Part shown: positions 10,401-20,197 of the stretch, piece by piece
Numbering within the stretch: position 1 is the first letter of the stretch
How the letters are laid out: every line of letters starts with the position of its first letter
From: Bacteroidetes bacterium GWF2_33_16
GTDB taxonomy: Bacteria; Bacteroidota; Bacteroidia; Bacteroidales; UBA12077
DNA length: 64,000 nucleotides
Assembly (NCBI GenBank): GCA_001768565.1
Contig: MEOE01000010.1
Coordinates: 1 to 64,000, forward strand
Direction of reading: 5' to 3'
Program-made: the position numbers and the translations under genes
Notes under the pieces: generated by a model
What the model was told of the DNA's origin: nothing
Databases searched by the model: none
Seen by the model: only the letters and a program-made list of their open reading frames with translations

Positions 10401-13400
10401 CACCATTGCTTGATGGTGATAGTGTTAAAGTATAAACATTTCCGCTACCAGCAAAGCCAGAAACAGAACCATTTGTTACACTAATATCTCCCTCAATAAA
10501 TCCAGTGACATTTTCGCTAAACGTAATTGTAATAGGTATAGCAGAACTATTGGTTGGACTACTTTGAGTTGATGTAATTTCAACCAATGGTGGAGTATTA
10601 TCAAATGTAACCTGAATTGTATCAGATCGATTATTTGGATTACCAATTGAAGAACTTGTTACTTTATTTTCGGGTACATAGGCAGTTACTAAACCAGAAG
10701 CTGTGGGTACAAGTGATGCAGTAAATACAATATAATCAGTAGTTTGCAAATTAGTTACTGTACCATTTGTTGTTACAAAGTCATTGGTTTCAAATCCATT
10801 CACTGACTCACTAAATGTAATTGTAATAGGTAGCGGAGTTGTATTTGTTGGATTTGCCCCTGAGTATAACAGATCTACAGTAGTATTTACACCTGCATAT
10901 TCGATGGTAAACTGGGTTGCAGCAATATTTGGATTTCCTGCAACATCATATGCTGCAGCAGCATTTATATCTACTTTTACTGTACCAACAGTTACTGGAT
11001 AAATATCAGATGTAAATGTTTTGTTATCTGATGTCTGTAAGTTTGAAGCAGTACCGTTTGTAACAATTAAATCACTAAGATCAAAATTTGTTACTTCTTC
11101 GATAAATGTAATTGTAACTTCGAATGGAGAAACAAGTACTGGACCGGGTGCAGAGGTTATTGTTACGGTTGGACTTATGTTATCATGTTTTATAACCAAA
11201 TTTGTTGGAGCCAGATTATTGTTTCCAGCCAAATCTTTAGCTACTCCAGCAATGCATCCAATTGTTACAGAAGTATTAGCATTAGCAGTTATTGCGACTT
11301 CAAATAGTATACTATCAGTAGTTGTACAACTAACTTTTACACCATTTGTAACATCAATATCACCAATTGCAAATCCAGAGACTCTTTCGCTGAATTGGAA
11401 TTCAATTTCAAGAGCTGTATTATTTGTTGGATTTGGTGTAACAGAAGTTATTGCTAGTGTTGGAGCTGTACCATCATATGTTAAAGATAACTCATCAGCT
11501 GCAGTATTTGTATTTCCTGCAGCATCAGAAGCAACACCAGCGGCAACATTAACAGTAACCTCTCCATCGGTAGTTGGAGTTATGAGTACAGTATATGTTG
11601 TGCCAGATCCAGCAAAAACAGATTTAGTACCATGCACAACAGTTATTTCACTTTCGTCAAATCCTGTAACACTCTCGCTAAAGGTTATGGTGGCAGTAAA
11701 TGCACTATTTAACGGGCTTGTTTTATTAGATGTAATTGTAACTGTTGGCTGAATATTATCATAGGTTCGTATAATTATATTAGATGCAGAATTTAGATTA
11801 CCAGCCATATCCTGACAAACACCTGCAGTAACCTGAACACTCACTGATCCATTTAAAACAGGTGTAATTTGTACAGTAAAATTACTATCATTAACTGTCG
11901 TAAAGTTACCTTTTGTGCCATTATCAGCAGAAATATCATTAATATCGAAATTCTGAATCTTTTCGCTAAAGGAGATATTAACTGTAAATGCTCCGTTAAC
12001 GTTTGCAGGTGCTGTGGTTGAAAGCGTAACTGTCGGAGCCACAATATCGGCAGTTGTAAACGACCATGCTGAAGGGCCAGAAAGACCTGCATAATTATTA
12101 TTTGAAGCATCGCGTAAAGCTCCAGCAGCAATTTCGACATAGTATTTGGTTTTACTGCTGAAATCAATACCAGGGTTTATTGTGATTGTGTTTGTACTAC
12201 CTCCCGTGACCTTTACTACATCATCAATCGCAATAGTTTCATGTGTAGTTCCTAAAATATTCTTTATAACAACATCTCCTGTATTAACATTTACGATTTC
12301 GTTAAATGTAATTTTAAGATCTGAAGTAACAGCTACACCTGTTGAATCATTTTTAGGAATAAAACTTGTAGCAACAGGTGGTGCTATATCTTTGGTTGTA
12401 AAGTTCCATGTTGCAGGCGAAGATATGCCTGCAAATGGATTGGAACCATCGGTAAAAGCACCGGCATCAATTAATACATAATAACCAGTTTCGCCTACTA
12501 GATTTGAATCTAAATCAATGGTAATAATTGCTGTACCTTCTCCAGTAACATTGGTTGATGTAACAGCCATGTTTTCAACTGTAGAGTTATCTGAAGATTT
12601 TTTTACAACAATGTTACCTGTACCTTTATTAACATTTTCGCTGAATGTAATTACCAAATTAGCATTTAACTCAATACCAATTGCATTATCAGCTGGAGTT
12701 GTTGACAATATATAAGGAGAATTAGCATCAATAGATGTAAAATTCCAAGTTGAATTACCTGTAATACCGGCAAAATTATTACCTGCATTATCTTTAAAAG
12801 CAGTGTTTGCAATTTCAACATAATAACCTTTGTTACTAGCAAAATCATTTGGGTTGATTGTTATTGTTGATGTCCCTGAACCAGTAACAGATCCAACAGC
12901 TATTGTTTGGAATACTGAATTATCTGAAGTGTGTTTTATTACAATATTTTCAGTACCTACTTTAACCACTTCATTAAATATAATTTCGAGATTTGAAGTA
13001 AGTGGAACACCTGTAGCACCATTAGACGGAGTAAATGCAGAAACTGTAGGTGCAGCATTATCATATGTTATCGAATACTGAGTTGCCGCATTATTTGTAT
13101 TTCCGGCATTATCAGATGCAATACCTGCAGCTACATTAACGGTTACTAAACCAGCAGCTGTTGGCGTAATGCTTGAAGTCCAGGAACGATTTGCTACCAC
13201 AGGTGTAATGGTGCCTGCAGTTCCATTTCCAACTGTTATATCACCTGTAGCAAAGCCAGAAATATCCTCATTAAATGTAATAGTAACTGTAAATGGGCTA
13301 TTTTTTGTCGGATCAGTTTCAGTTGAACTTATGGTAACATTTGGTTTTGTACCATCATAAGTCCTTGACAATTGTAAAGCTGCAGTATTTGTATTACCAG

Positions 13401-15177
13401 CCAAATCAGTAATTTTATCTACAGCAAAATCTACTGTTACGGTTCCATCTATTGTTGGAGTAATACTAACGTCCCAATTTGTAGCATCAAATTTTGTTAA
13501 ACCCGATGGACTGCCATTGCCAACTGTTATGTCATCAAGAGTTAAACTACTTTCATTAATATTCTCGGAGAATGAAATTCTAACTGTGAATGGTTTATCT
13601 TTTGTTGGATTTGAAGCAGTTGAAGATAATGATACTGTAGGTTGCTGATCATCAAAAGTTGTTGAAATAGTATTAGACAAAGTATTTGCATTTGTTGCCG
13701 CATCTTGAGCTACACCAGCCAATACCTTAACTGTAACTGCACCATCCGTTGTAGGTGTTATTGTTGCAGAATAGGTAGTTCCTGAACCACTAAAACCAGA
13801 AACTGAAGCATTTGTAACGGTTATATCGTCCGAAATAAATCCGGAAACACTTTCGGTAAATGTAAAAGTAACTGAAAATGCAGCTTTGGTATACGCAGGA
13901 ACTTCTGATGTAAGTAATACATCTGGTGAAGTTCCATCGTATGTTCTTGAATAAGGAGTTGCAGCAGTATTCGTATTTCCAGCCAGGTCGGTACATACTC
14001 CTGCATTAATATTTATGGTAACTAGTCCGTCTGCTGCTGGTGTAGCATTAAATGTAAAGACAATGCTATCGGTTGTACTAACAGCAGATAATGAACAATT
14101 CGTTTTGGTAATATCGGTTGAGGCAAATTTTGAAACCCGTTCGCTGAATGTAATAGTAACCGGAATAACTGCATTTGTGGGATTAGATGCAGTGGATTCA
14201 ATTAAAACTGATGGGCGAGTACCATCAATGCCAGTAAAATCGCCTAGACTTGTTAAGCCTGATTTATATGCATAATTTGATGAATAAGTGACAGGCGAAA
14301 ATAAGGTTCGTGTTGATTCTAAATACTTGGCATTATATATACTCGCTTCTGTTCCCTCAATATCAGAATCAAGATAATAATAATAAAAAATTAGATTTGG
14401 AGTTGTTATTCCTGATGAAGAAACCGAAAAATAACGGGTTAAATATTCAGATAAGCTGCCATTAAGTGGATATTTATCATCAGTCACTTTAATACTAATA
14501 TATGCAGGAGGAGTAACGGTAGTTCCAGTACTTAAAGAAATAACTGCACGAGAATATTCGGGAGTACCAGTAACCTCTCCAATTGGAAATGTAAATGACC
14601 CCGTTGTACTAAATTCTTTCCGCATTGTTCCTGTACCATTGGTAACAATCATACGTGTTGTACCGAAGCTACCTGTAACAGAACCTGATGGCCCAATGGT
14701 TAGATTATTATTATAAAGATTTATATTTCCATTTGTTAATGCCAACACACCATTAATATAGGAACTACTTGACAGTGATAGTCCAGAAGTATTATTCAAA
14801 GTTAATTTCTCGAAATTGGTAAATTGGCTACCTCCAATTGATTGCAAGGTTGTACCATTAAATAAAACTTCACCATCGGCATCAACATTTATTAAAACAT
14901 TATTTGTGGCATTATTTGTCCAGCTACCCTGGAGTTTTATTTTACCATCGAGATCGATTCTGCCATCAGTTAAACTATATGTTTTGTTTGTAAAATTTGC
15001 ACTGGTAGCATCACCTGTAATATTTATAATAGCACCTGTATTAACAAGTATTCGGGCTCCATTATTGGTTACGCCTTTTTGTGCGAAAACAAAAGGCATA
15101 TGCAAAAGACCACAAATAAATAATAGCGTGATTATTTTTGCACTTTTTGATCTAAAATTTGGCTGGATAAAGATCAT
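7435..15177 (-). CDS. Giant secreted protein with 22 Ig-like repeats and T9SS sorting domain
   Basis: This 2580-residue protein has a signal peptide ending HMPFVFAQ. An N-terminal region of about 320 residues is rich in beta-solenoid-like sequence ('LTNGNINLYNNNLTIGPSGSVTG' style). Then come 22 repeats of about 95-100 residues. Nineteen follow the pattern 'PTVxITSxxxxPTNxxxIPITITFSExV ... GVVTVNIAAGVAxDxAGNxNxAA' (bacterial Ig-like). Three consecutive ones (repeats 5-7) are SbsA_Ig-like ('NGATGVPLTSNLEIIFNEVV', 'GYYVEIANTAFKDNAGN'). The last 75 or so residues (YQVAIYSIQGAIVIEV ... GVFVVKLTIDGNIHMRKVFVNK) are a type A T9SS C-terminal sorting domain. It should be exported through T9SS and attached to the cell surface or released. 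An adhesion or matrix role is inferred from the Ig-repeat architecture. Confidence 0.92.
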   Translation of the reverse strand: MIFIQPNFRSKSAKIITLLFICGLLHMPFVFAQKGVTNNGARILVNTGAIINITGDATSANFTNKTYSLTDGRIDLDGKIKLQGSWTNNATNNVLINVDADGEVLFNGTTLQSIGGSQFTNFEKLTLNNTSGLSLSSSSYINGVLALTNGNINLYNNNLTIGPSGSVTGSFGTTRMIVTNGTGTMRKEFSTTGSFTFPIGEVTGTPEYSRAVISLSTGTTVTPPAYISIKVTDDKYPLNGSLSEYLTRYFSVSSSGITTPNLIFYYYYLDSDIEGTEASIYNAKYLESTRTLFSPVTYSSNYAYKSGLTSLGDFTGIDGTRPSVLIESTASNPTNAVIPVTITFSERVSKFASTDITKTNCSLSAVSTTDSIVFTFNATPAADGLVTININAGVCTDLAGNTNTAATPYSRTYDGTSPDVLLTSEVPAYTKAAFSVTFTFTESVSGFISDDITVTNASVSGFSGSGTTYSATITPTTDGAVTVKVLAGVAQDAATNANTLSNTISTTFDDQQPTVSLSSTASNPTKDKPFTVRISFSENINESSLTLDDITVGNGSPSGLTKFDATNWDVSITPTIDGTVTVDFAVDKITDLAGNTNTAALQLSRTYDGTKPNVTISSTETDPTKNSPFTVTITFNEDISGFATGDITVGNGTAGTITPVVANRSWTSSITPTAAGLVTVNVAAGIASDNAGNTNNAATQYSITYDNAAPTVSAFTPSNGATGVPLTSNLEIIFNEVVKVGTENIVIKHTSDNSVFQTIAVGSVTGSGTSTITINPNDFASNKGYYVEIANTAFKDNAGNNFAGITGNSTWNFTSIDANSPYILSTTPADNAIGIELNANLVITFSENVNKGTGNIVVKKSSDNSTVENMAVTSTNVTGEGTAIITIDLDSNLVGETGYYVLIDAGAFTDGSNPFAGISSPATWNFTTKDIAPPVATSFIPKNDSTGVAVTSDLKITFNEIVNVNTGDVVIKNILGTTHETIAIDDVVKVTGGSTNTITINPGIDFSSKTKYYVEIAAGALRDASNNNYAGLSGPSAWSFTTADIVAPTVTLSTTAPANVNGAFTVNISFSEKIQNFDINDISADNGTKGNFTTVNDSNFTVQITPVLNGSVSVQVTAGVCQDMAGNLNSASNIIIRTYDNIQPTVTITSNKTSPLNSAFTATITFSESVTGFDESEITVVHGTKSVFAGSGTTYTVLITPTTDGEVTVNVAAGVASDAAGNTNTAADELSLTYDGTAPTLAITSVTPNPTNNTALEIEFQFSERVSGFAIGDIDVTNGVKVSCTTTDSILFEVAITANANTSVTIGCIAGVAKDLAGNNNLAPTNLVIKHDNISPTVTITSAPGPVLVSPFEVTITFIEEVTNFDLSDLIVTNGTASNLQTSDNKTFTSDIYPVTVGTVKVDINAAAAYDVAGNPNIAATQFTIEYAGVNTTVDLLYSGANPTNTTPLPITITFSESVNGFETNDFVTTNGTVTNLQTTDYIVFTASLVPTASGLVTAYVPENKVTSSSIGNPNNRSDTIQVTFDNTPPLVEITSTQSSPTNSSAIPITITFSENVTGFIEGDISVTNGSVSGFAGSGNVYTLTLSPSSNGAVYLSVAAGVAIDQVGNLNLVSNTFSIVYDITAPTVIISSNEPDPTYEDIFEIAITFSEKVKNFVFGDITVANGNVSNLTTTDSISFTADITATSVATITVDISAGVLTDIAGNGNTTATQFSIVYAGPRPDVTISSITTSPTSLTSIILDIVFTESVTGLEIADFFVVGGSVDYLVGSGSTYTVTLAPSQDGLVTVSIPENKVINVYSNGNTASNTFEITYDGTAPTVTITSVIVGYTNVSPIPVTITFSERVTNFALSDVTFGNGSSLAMNTTNDSIVFTLNVTPADTGEVTVNISAGVTKDIAGNDNVAATEFMVVYDNVNPTVVIESTESSPTTNLAIPITVTFSELVSGFDIIDIVVANGSVQNLTQNGKIYSFTLVPDGDGTCTVDVASGAAHDAAGNNNTAATQFSIISENGPPSVSISSLESNPTNNSNIPINITFSEPITGFESTEIVITNATISGVMTNVGNIYSIILIPTIDGPITIDVPANVANDLFGNPNYAATQYSITYDGTIPTVVIETTVSSPTNNSSIPLTITFSENIAAINEIDFTVVNGTITNLLGYGNTYTATLLPTDGVVTVNIAANAVFDLAGNGNAASNEISLTYDGTAPTVEITSTISGNTNSNSIPITITFSEPVTGFVSDDISVTNGTIADFANTDNVYTLTIIPSGEGIVAVDVQANVAIDAVGNGNIQATQFTVYYDITNPTIIIESTQSSPTNSISIPITITFSESITGFEIDDIIVVNGVLSGLSNIENVYSAILTPTNSGEVTLNIAADIAEDLAGNGNAAATQFSILYDGTAPSLVITSSAGSTTTNANFTVVVTFTEQIKGFDNSDIVIANGTLTSLTTSDSIVFTASVTATNQGIVTISIAAGTVTDLVGNSNTTANEFSITYNPSTGIDDIKQYQVAIYSIQGAIVIEVNNPENIRFKDGQVEIYNVIGLPVVNLPMENFTKNVVPVNESSGVFVVKLTIDGNIHMRKVFVNK

Positions 15178-15224
15178 AATAGTATGTATTAATTTTTATT
15201 CTTTATAAATATATCAATTAATAA

Positions 15225-17819
15225 TTATTTTTCCTTTAATGATTCAATTTCTTTAATAAGTAGTTCAATTTGTTTTTGCTGCGCATCGATTTGCTGTTGT
15301 TGCTCTTTTATTGCATTTACAAGAACAGGCACAACATTATCATAAGTTAAGGTTAGATAATCATCTTCACCTACGCTAATTACTTCTGGTAAAACTTCCT
15401 GCATTTCTTGTGCTATAAATCCCACCTGTCGTTTGCCAGGATCATTAATCCAATTAAAGTATACACCATTCATCTTAAGCACTTTATCTAATGCATTCGG
15501 TACTGTTTCTATGTTGGTTTTTAGTCTTTTATCAGAAGAATGCGTCCAACCAGATGAGGAATAATACCCATTAGTAGATCCACTATAAACTCGTAGAATA
15601 TTTGTTGTAGTAGCACTAGGGTTTCCATTTATACCAACCTGATCAGTTGAAAAATTCCCAGTAATTAAATTACTCGAACCAATTCGAAGCATATTTGATT
15701 CTGTTACTCTTGCAGGATATACCGCACTACCGGCATTATTTCCAATATATATATTATAACTACCAGTTACCCAATTCCCGGCTGTACGACCAACAAAGGT
15801 ATTATTACTTCCAATATTTTCTTTACCGGTCTGATCTCCAATAAAAACATTGTATGATCCAGAACCAGCTCCAGAACCTGTCATCCATCCGATCATGGTA
15901 TTTTGATGTCCTCTAAAATCTTTTCCGGCAGCATTTCCCACAAAAAGATTTCGATAACCGTTAGAATTCTTTCCACTATAAATACCAATAGCAACAATGT
16001 CGCTAATTGTGTTATACTGAGAATTCTTAATTCCTTCACCAGCATTAGTTCCAATGAATACACAATCGCTTACACTGGTAGCGCTATCTAAGAGTATTCC
16101 AGCATTATTACCCAAGAACAAAGATCTATAAACAGTTATACTTGTTTTTACCATTCCTGTAAGTGCATTATCTCCCATTATAACGGATGATTGTACTGTT
16201 GAGGTCACATCATCTGCACAATTATTTCCAATAGCTACATTATTTTGGGTCACTCCCGAACTATTATTTTTAAATGTATTGTTACCTATAAAAACATTGT
16301 AAGCCCCACTTGTATTTGACTTTCCTGAATAGTACCCTATAAATACATTTTGACTACCAGTTTGATTTGAATATCCACTACGTTCTCCTAAAAAAATATT
16401 ATAACTACCATCATTATTATAGCCAGCATAATATCCCATAAATGCGTTAGAGGATCCAGTGTTTGTATAACCAGCATATGGGCCATAGAAAGCATTATAA
16501 TTACCTGTATTTGTTGTTCCTGCACGATACCCGAAAAATGAGTTATTTGATCCGGAACTATTCATACCTGCCTGAAAACCAATCATAGTATTATAACCTG
16601 TTGTTGTATTTGACTTTCCAGCAGCCTCACCAATAAAAACATTATAATGGCCATATGTATTTGAATAACCTGCTGAGTCACCAACAAACACATTTTTTTG
16701 TCCATAGGTATTGGAATAACCTGAAAGATTACCTATAAAAACATTATTTGCACCATATGTCAATGAATGACCTGAGCCATATCCAAGGGCAGTGTTTCTG
16801 GATCCGGAGGTATTAGATGCATCGGTACTATACCCAGATTCATATCCAATATATGTATTATATGTTCCGGTTCGAACATTATAACCGGCTCGATATCCCA
16901 TATACGTATTAAAACTCGGATCGGATGTTGTTGCATAACCTGATTTATAACCACTCTGATATCCTAAATATGTATTATATCCACCTGATCTATTATTAAA
17001 ACCTGCACTATCACCAATAAAAACATTTCGTGATCCTTCAATATTATACTTACCAGCCATATACCCCAGGAAAATATTATATAAACCAGTAGTTAAAAGT
17101 CCACTTTCGTGTCCAATAAAATAGTTTTCGGGTGTTAAGCTCATAAAACTAGTAGCAGTAGTCTTGGTTGGTGTTCTTCCACTAACTGCAAAACCCCCAA
17201 TAGCTCCTTTTGTGCTTCCTTCATTAACATAAACCCTTGTACTATCGGGTCGAACTAATAAGTAGGGTTCTGCCCCTTTGGTTGGTGTTCGTCCACTTAC
17301 TGCAAAACCTCCAACGGCTCCTTTTGCTAATGAAGTATCAATGATTACCTGAGCTCCATCAGGAAATACAACAAAAACAGCTTTGCCATATTTATCTTTA
17401 ACTACAAATAAAGTATCTGAATCAAGGAAAGTTGCATCTGCTCTTACTTCAAGTTTACTGTTTGGATTACTTGAGCCAATCCCTAATCTGTAATTCAAAT
17501 TAGAAGTATAAAGCTTAGTGCCATTTGTAAGCCAGATACCTTCGGCACTGGCGTCTTTCCATCCAGTTCCATCATATAAATAAAGCTTTTTAATGTTGGT
17601 ATCATAAACTACCAATCCAGCCTGTGGGCTTGAAATTGCATTGCGCTGAGTTGTAGAAAGACGGGGAAATAGTAATCCCTTGGTAATTGATTTTACATCG
17701 AGCACAGCACATGCCTGAGGTGAATATGTATCATCATCGGTAATGGCAACGTTTTGCGCATTAATTTGCGTTACAGCAATAAACATAATCGCTAGTAACA
17801 GTAAGCTAAGTTTTTTCAT
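15225..17819 (-). CDS. Fibre paralogue 1: type A N-domain, 17-residue head, S74 chaperone
   Basis: This 864-residue protein has a signal peptide (residues 1-22, cut ...NAQ). The type A domain (AITDDDTYSPQACAVLDVKS, then a 'YDGTGWKD' segment) is followed by a LGIGSSNPNSKLEV link. Two stalk units carry GGFAVSGRTPTK (about 166-181 and 204-219; the residue after KG is Ala in both). The head begins at NYFIGHESG (about 232) and carries some 25 repeats of the form A-G-Y-x-N-T-x-G-x-x-N-V-F-I-G. A peptidase S74 chaperone starts at SSDKRLKTNI (about 762), continues with VGFIAQEMQEVLPEV, and ends in a coiled coil (EQQQQIDAQQKQIEL). In S74 domains the Ser of the Ser-Asp pair is where the chaperone cuts itself off after the trimer folds. 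There is no sorting domain and no clear terminator before the giant Ig gene 47 bp downstream, so read-through is possible. Confidence 0.92.
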   Translation of the reverse strand: MKKLSLLLLAIMFIAVTQINAQNVAITDDDTYSPQACAVLDVKSITKGLLFPRLSTTQRNAISSPQAGLVVYDTNIKKLYLYDGTGWKDASAEGIWLTNGTKLYTSNLNYRLGIGSSNPNSKLEVRADATFLDSDTLFVVKDKYGKAVFVVFPDGAQVIIDTSLAKGAVGGFAVSGRTPTKGAEPYLLVRPDSTRVYVNEGSTKGAIGGFAVSGRTPTKTTATSFMSLTPENYFIGHESGLLTTGLYNIFLGYMAGKYNIEGSRNVFIGDSAGFNNRSGGYNTYLGYQSGYKSGYATTSDPSFNTYMGYRAGYNVRTGTYNTYIGYESGYSTDASNTSGSRNTALGYGSGHSLTYGANNVFIGNLSGYSNTYGQKNVFVGDSAGYSNTYGHYNVFIGEAAGKSNTTTGYNTMIGFQAGMNSSGSNNSFFGYRAGTTNTGNYNAFYGPYAGYTNTGSSNAFMGYYAGYNNDGSYNIFLGERSGYSNQTGSQNVFIGYYSGKSNTSGAYNVFIGNNTFKNNSSGVTQNNVAIGNNCADDVTSTVQSSVIMGDNALTGMVKTSITVYRSLFLGNNAGILLDSATSVSDCVFIGTNAGEGIKNSQYNTISDIVAIGIYSGKNSNGYRNLFVGNAAGKDFRGHQNTMIGWMTGSGAGSGSYNVFIGDQTGKENIGSNNTFVGRTAGNWVTGSYNIYIGNNAGSAVYPARVTESNMLRIGSSNLITGNFSTDQVGINGNPSATTTNILRVYSGSTNGYYSSSGWTHSSDKRLKTNIETVPNALDKVLKMNGVYFNWINDPGKRQVGFIAQEMQEVLPEVISVGEDDYLTLTYDNVVPVLVNAIKEQQQQIDAQQKQIELLIKEIESLKEK

Positions 17820-17868
17820 ATAATAGTTTTTTTGTTTCTCTCGATAATCAAATTTGAGTTACTATATA

Positions 17869-19953
17869 TTAATATTTTATGCAATGTCCTACCACCCTAC
17901 CATGATTAAACTGGATCCAAACGGAACAAAAAGTTGTTCCATTTTGTGAATCACCAAAATGTATTTCATAACCCCAGAAATCATCTGCTATTTCTGCAAT
18001 AAGGTACTTATCTTCAGGAAGCACTTCGCCTGATCTGCCTACAGTGTTTGTACCTTCTTTCCCATTATACCAAAAAGAGAGCTGATTAGTAGAGTTATTT
18101 TGTAGCCATATCATATTACCACTCATCACAAGATCAAAATTGTTTATTGAAGCAATTACTCCATCACCATTCAAATTAATAATAGTCATAGAAACTCCAT
18201 TTACATTACCAGTTAACGAACCCGAAAAAGACGTTGCTGAAACTGCTCCAATAATATTTAAATTTCCATTAACTTTTAATTTATAAGTAGCATCAGGTGT
18301 AGTGCCTATAGCAACATTACCTATATTATAGTAAATATTACTACCTGATGTAGTCCACTGAGAGCTTATAATACTTGTTCCACCAATTTTATAACTACCT
18401 GTTACATTAATATCACCAACAACATCTAATTTATATAAAGGATTCATTGTACCTAAACCAACCCTTGATAAAAAGAAATCTCCATAAATTAGTGGAGTTC
18501 CAGATGAATTTGCTATATAAAGTCTGTCATCTACAGTGCTTGTTGTTCCAGCATTATTGCCAATAAAAACATTTCCAGATCCATTTCCAACGTAATATCC
18601 TGCATTCACTCCTATTGCCACATTATTGTTTGCCCCTTCTATAGTTCTTCCTGCATTTGTACCAACAAATGTATTACCAGCACCACTAGGGCTAGAAGGA
18701 TTATAATCTCCAGAGACATTCCCACCCCTTCCAGCATCTGTTCCAATAAATGTGTTATTACCACCATTTTCGTGTATCCATCCTGCATTACAACCCAAAA
18801 ATACATTACCCTGCCCTGTTAAAGTAAAATGACCGGCATTAACACCTATCATGGTTAAAAATCCAGTTGTAGTATTATGTCCCCCAGCGCCAACTCCCAT
18901 AAATACATTGTATGTACCAGAAGTATTGTTTGAACCTGCTGAATTGCCAACAAAAGTATTGTATCCACCTCCATAGTTTGAATATCCAGCCCGGTAACCA
19001 ATAATTATATTTTCCATGCCAGAATAATTTGCATATCCGGCATGGTATCCCATAAATAGATTTCTATAACCTGAGGTATTGCTATAACCAGTGCTGTCTC
19101 CAATAAATACATTTCGTGAACCAGTTGTATTGTTTCTGCCTGCTTTATATCCAAAGAAGGTGTTATATAAACCAGTTGTTTTTATACCACTTTCGTGTCC
19201 AATAAAGTAGTTATCGGGTGTTAAATCAAGAAAGTTTACTGAAGTACCTTTTGTTGGAGTTCTGCCACTAACAGCAAATCCCCCAACAGTTCCTTTGGTA
19301 AGTGATTCATCATTAACATAAACCCGGGTACTATCAGGTGTAGAAAGAAAATAGTTATTCTGAAAACTCTTTGTAGGTGTTCGTCCACTTACCGCAAAAC
19401 CGCCAACCATGCCCTTGCCAGACAAGGTATCGTTAATATACACTCTTGTACTATCGGGAGTTACTCTGAAATACTCAAATTCTTCGCCTAGTTTTGTAGG
19501 TGTTCGGCCGCTTACTGCAAAACCGCCCACAGTACCTTTAGCGCCATCAGAAACAGTAACTTTTACCCCATCGTTATAAACAGCAAAGATTGTATCACCT
19601 TCGGCATTTGCCACAGCAAACAACGCCGTTCCTGATCCAGCCGTTGCGTTCATGTGTGGAATACCTATCCAGATTAATCCATTATAATACATAAAGCTAT
19701 TTAACGACTTATCAAATACGAGAAGACCTAAGGCAGGATTAGAAATATTTTTCCGTTGTGTTGAATCCAACCGAGGAATGAGCATTCCTTTGTTTAAAGA
19801 CTTTACATCAAGCATAGCAGAACTTTCTGCTGTATATAAATCATCGTCGGTTACGGCTACATTTTGAGCTGCAAGTTGTGACACAATTGTTGTATTGCAA
19901 ATTGAAAGAAAAACTAGAATTAATATAAATTTGCAAAGTAAATGTTTTTTCAT
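17869..19953 (-). CDS. Fibre paralogue 2: type A N-domain, 17-residue head, unique C-terminus
   Basis: This 694-residue protein has a signal peptide (cut near SQLAAQ), the type A domain (DDDLYTAESSAMLDVKS, FMYYNGLIW), and a 'FAVYNDGVKVTV' strand. Three GGFAVSGRTPTK units follow (about 137-152, 179-194, 220-235; residues after KG are T, M, T). The head is short, with about 14 repeats of the 17-residue type starting at NYFIGHESG. Then come GIG/VAIG-type linkers ('DVVGDINVTGSYKIGG'), and a terminal domain of about 80 residues ending in WIQFNHGRVVGHCIKY. That terminal domain is not S74, and I do not recognise it. Only 49 bp separate it from paralogue 1 with no hairpin between, so the two may be co-transcribed. 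Confidence 0.9.
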   Translation of the reverse strand: MKKHLLCKFILILVFLSICNTTIVSQLAAQNVAVTDDDLYTAESSAMLDVKSLNKGMLIPRLDSTQRKNISNPALGLLVFDKSLNSFMYYNGLIWIGIPHMNATAGSGTALFAVANAEGDTIFAVYNDGVKVTVSDGAKGTVGGFAVSGRTPTKLGEEFEYFRVTPDSTRVYINDTLSGKGMVGGFAVSGRTPTKSFQNNYFLSTPDSTRVYVNDESLTKGTVGGFAVSGRTPTKGTSVNFLDLTPDNYFIGHESGIKTTGLYNTFFGYKAGRNNTTGSRNVFIGDSTGYSNTSGYRNLFMGYHAGYANYSGMENIIIGYRAGYSNYGGGYNTFVGNSAGSNNTSGTYNVFMGVGAGGHNTTTGFLTMIGVNAGHFTLTGQGNVFLGCNAGWIHENGGNNTFIGTDAGRGGNVSGDYNPSSPSGAGNTFVGTNAGRTIEGANNNVAIGVNAGYYVGNGSGNVFIGNNAGTTSTVDDRLYIANSSGTPLIYGDFFLSRVGLGTMNPLYKLDVVGDINVTGSYKIGGTSIISSQWTTSGSNIYYNIGNVAIGTTPDATYKLKVNGNLNIIGAVSATSFSGSLTGNVNGVSMTIINLNGDGVIASINNFDLVMSGNMIWLQNNSTNQLSFWYNGKEGTNTVGRSGEVLPEDKYLIAEIADDFWGYEIHFGDSQNGTTFCSVWIQFNHGRVVGHCIKY

Positions 19954-20100
19954 GTATTCTGATTAATCAAAAATCAACAGAAACTAATAAATACCTTACT
20001 GCTGTAAGCATGAAATAGAAGGCTGCTTGAGAGTTTATTATATGTTAGCTTAACAAAATATTCAATATTCAACTAAATTTCCGATATTTAAATTTATAAG

Positions 20101-20118
20101 TCAAGTCGTTAATCAAAT
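20101..20118 (-). promoter_or_regulatory. Shared upstream motif (copy 1), paralogue 2
   Basis: On the minus strand this reads ATTTGATTAACGACTTGA, about 148 bp upstream of the ATG at 19953. The same 18-bp motif stands 62-96 bp upstream of three other type A genes. About 20 bp downstream of its second TTGA element both this copy and the one at 22973 have GAAATTTAGT, so the element may contain the -33 region of a shared promoter. Confidence 0.5.
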
Positions 20119-20148
20119 AATATGAACTGTTTATCAAAATTATTAATA

Positions 20149-20180
20149 CCCCTTTTTTAGTTTGGATTTATCAAAAAAGG
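20149..20180 (-). terminator. Weak terminator-like hairpin downstream of paralogue 3
   Basis: The sequence ccttttttt-like arm at 20151-20158 pairs with aaaaaagg at 20173-20180 (8 bp, about 14-nt loop). No strong U-tract follows on the minus strand, so the call is tentative. Confidence 0.35.
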
Positions 20181-20197
20181 TAAATACTATTCGATTG

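Noticed and set aside
11021-11752. 243-residue open frame on the plus strand
   Set aside because: It is antisense to the Ig repeats and has no start signals; repeated frames like this arise from the periodic codon use of the real gene. The same applies to plus-strand frames at 12146-12481, 14816-15208, 33962-34325 and 42863-43258.
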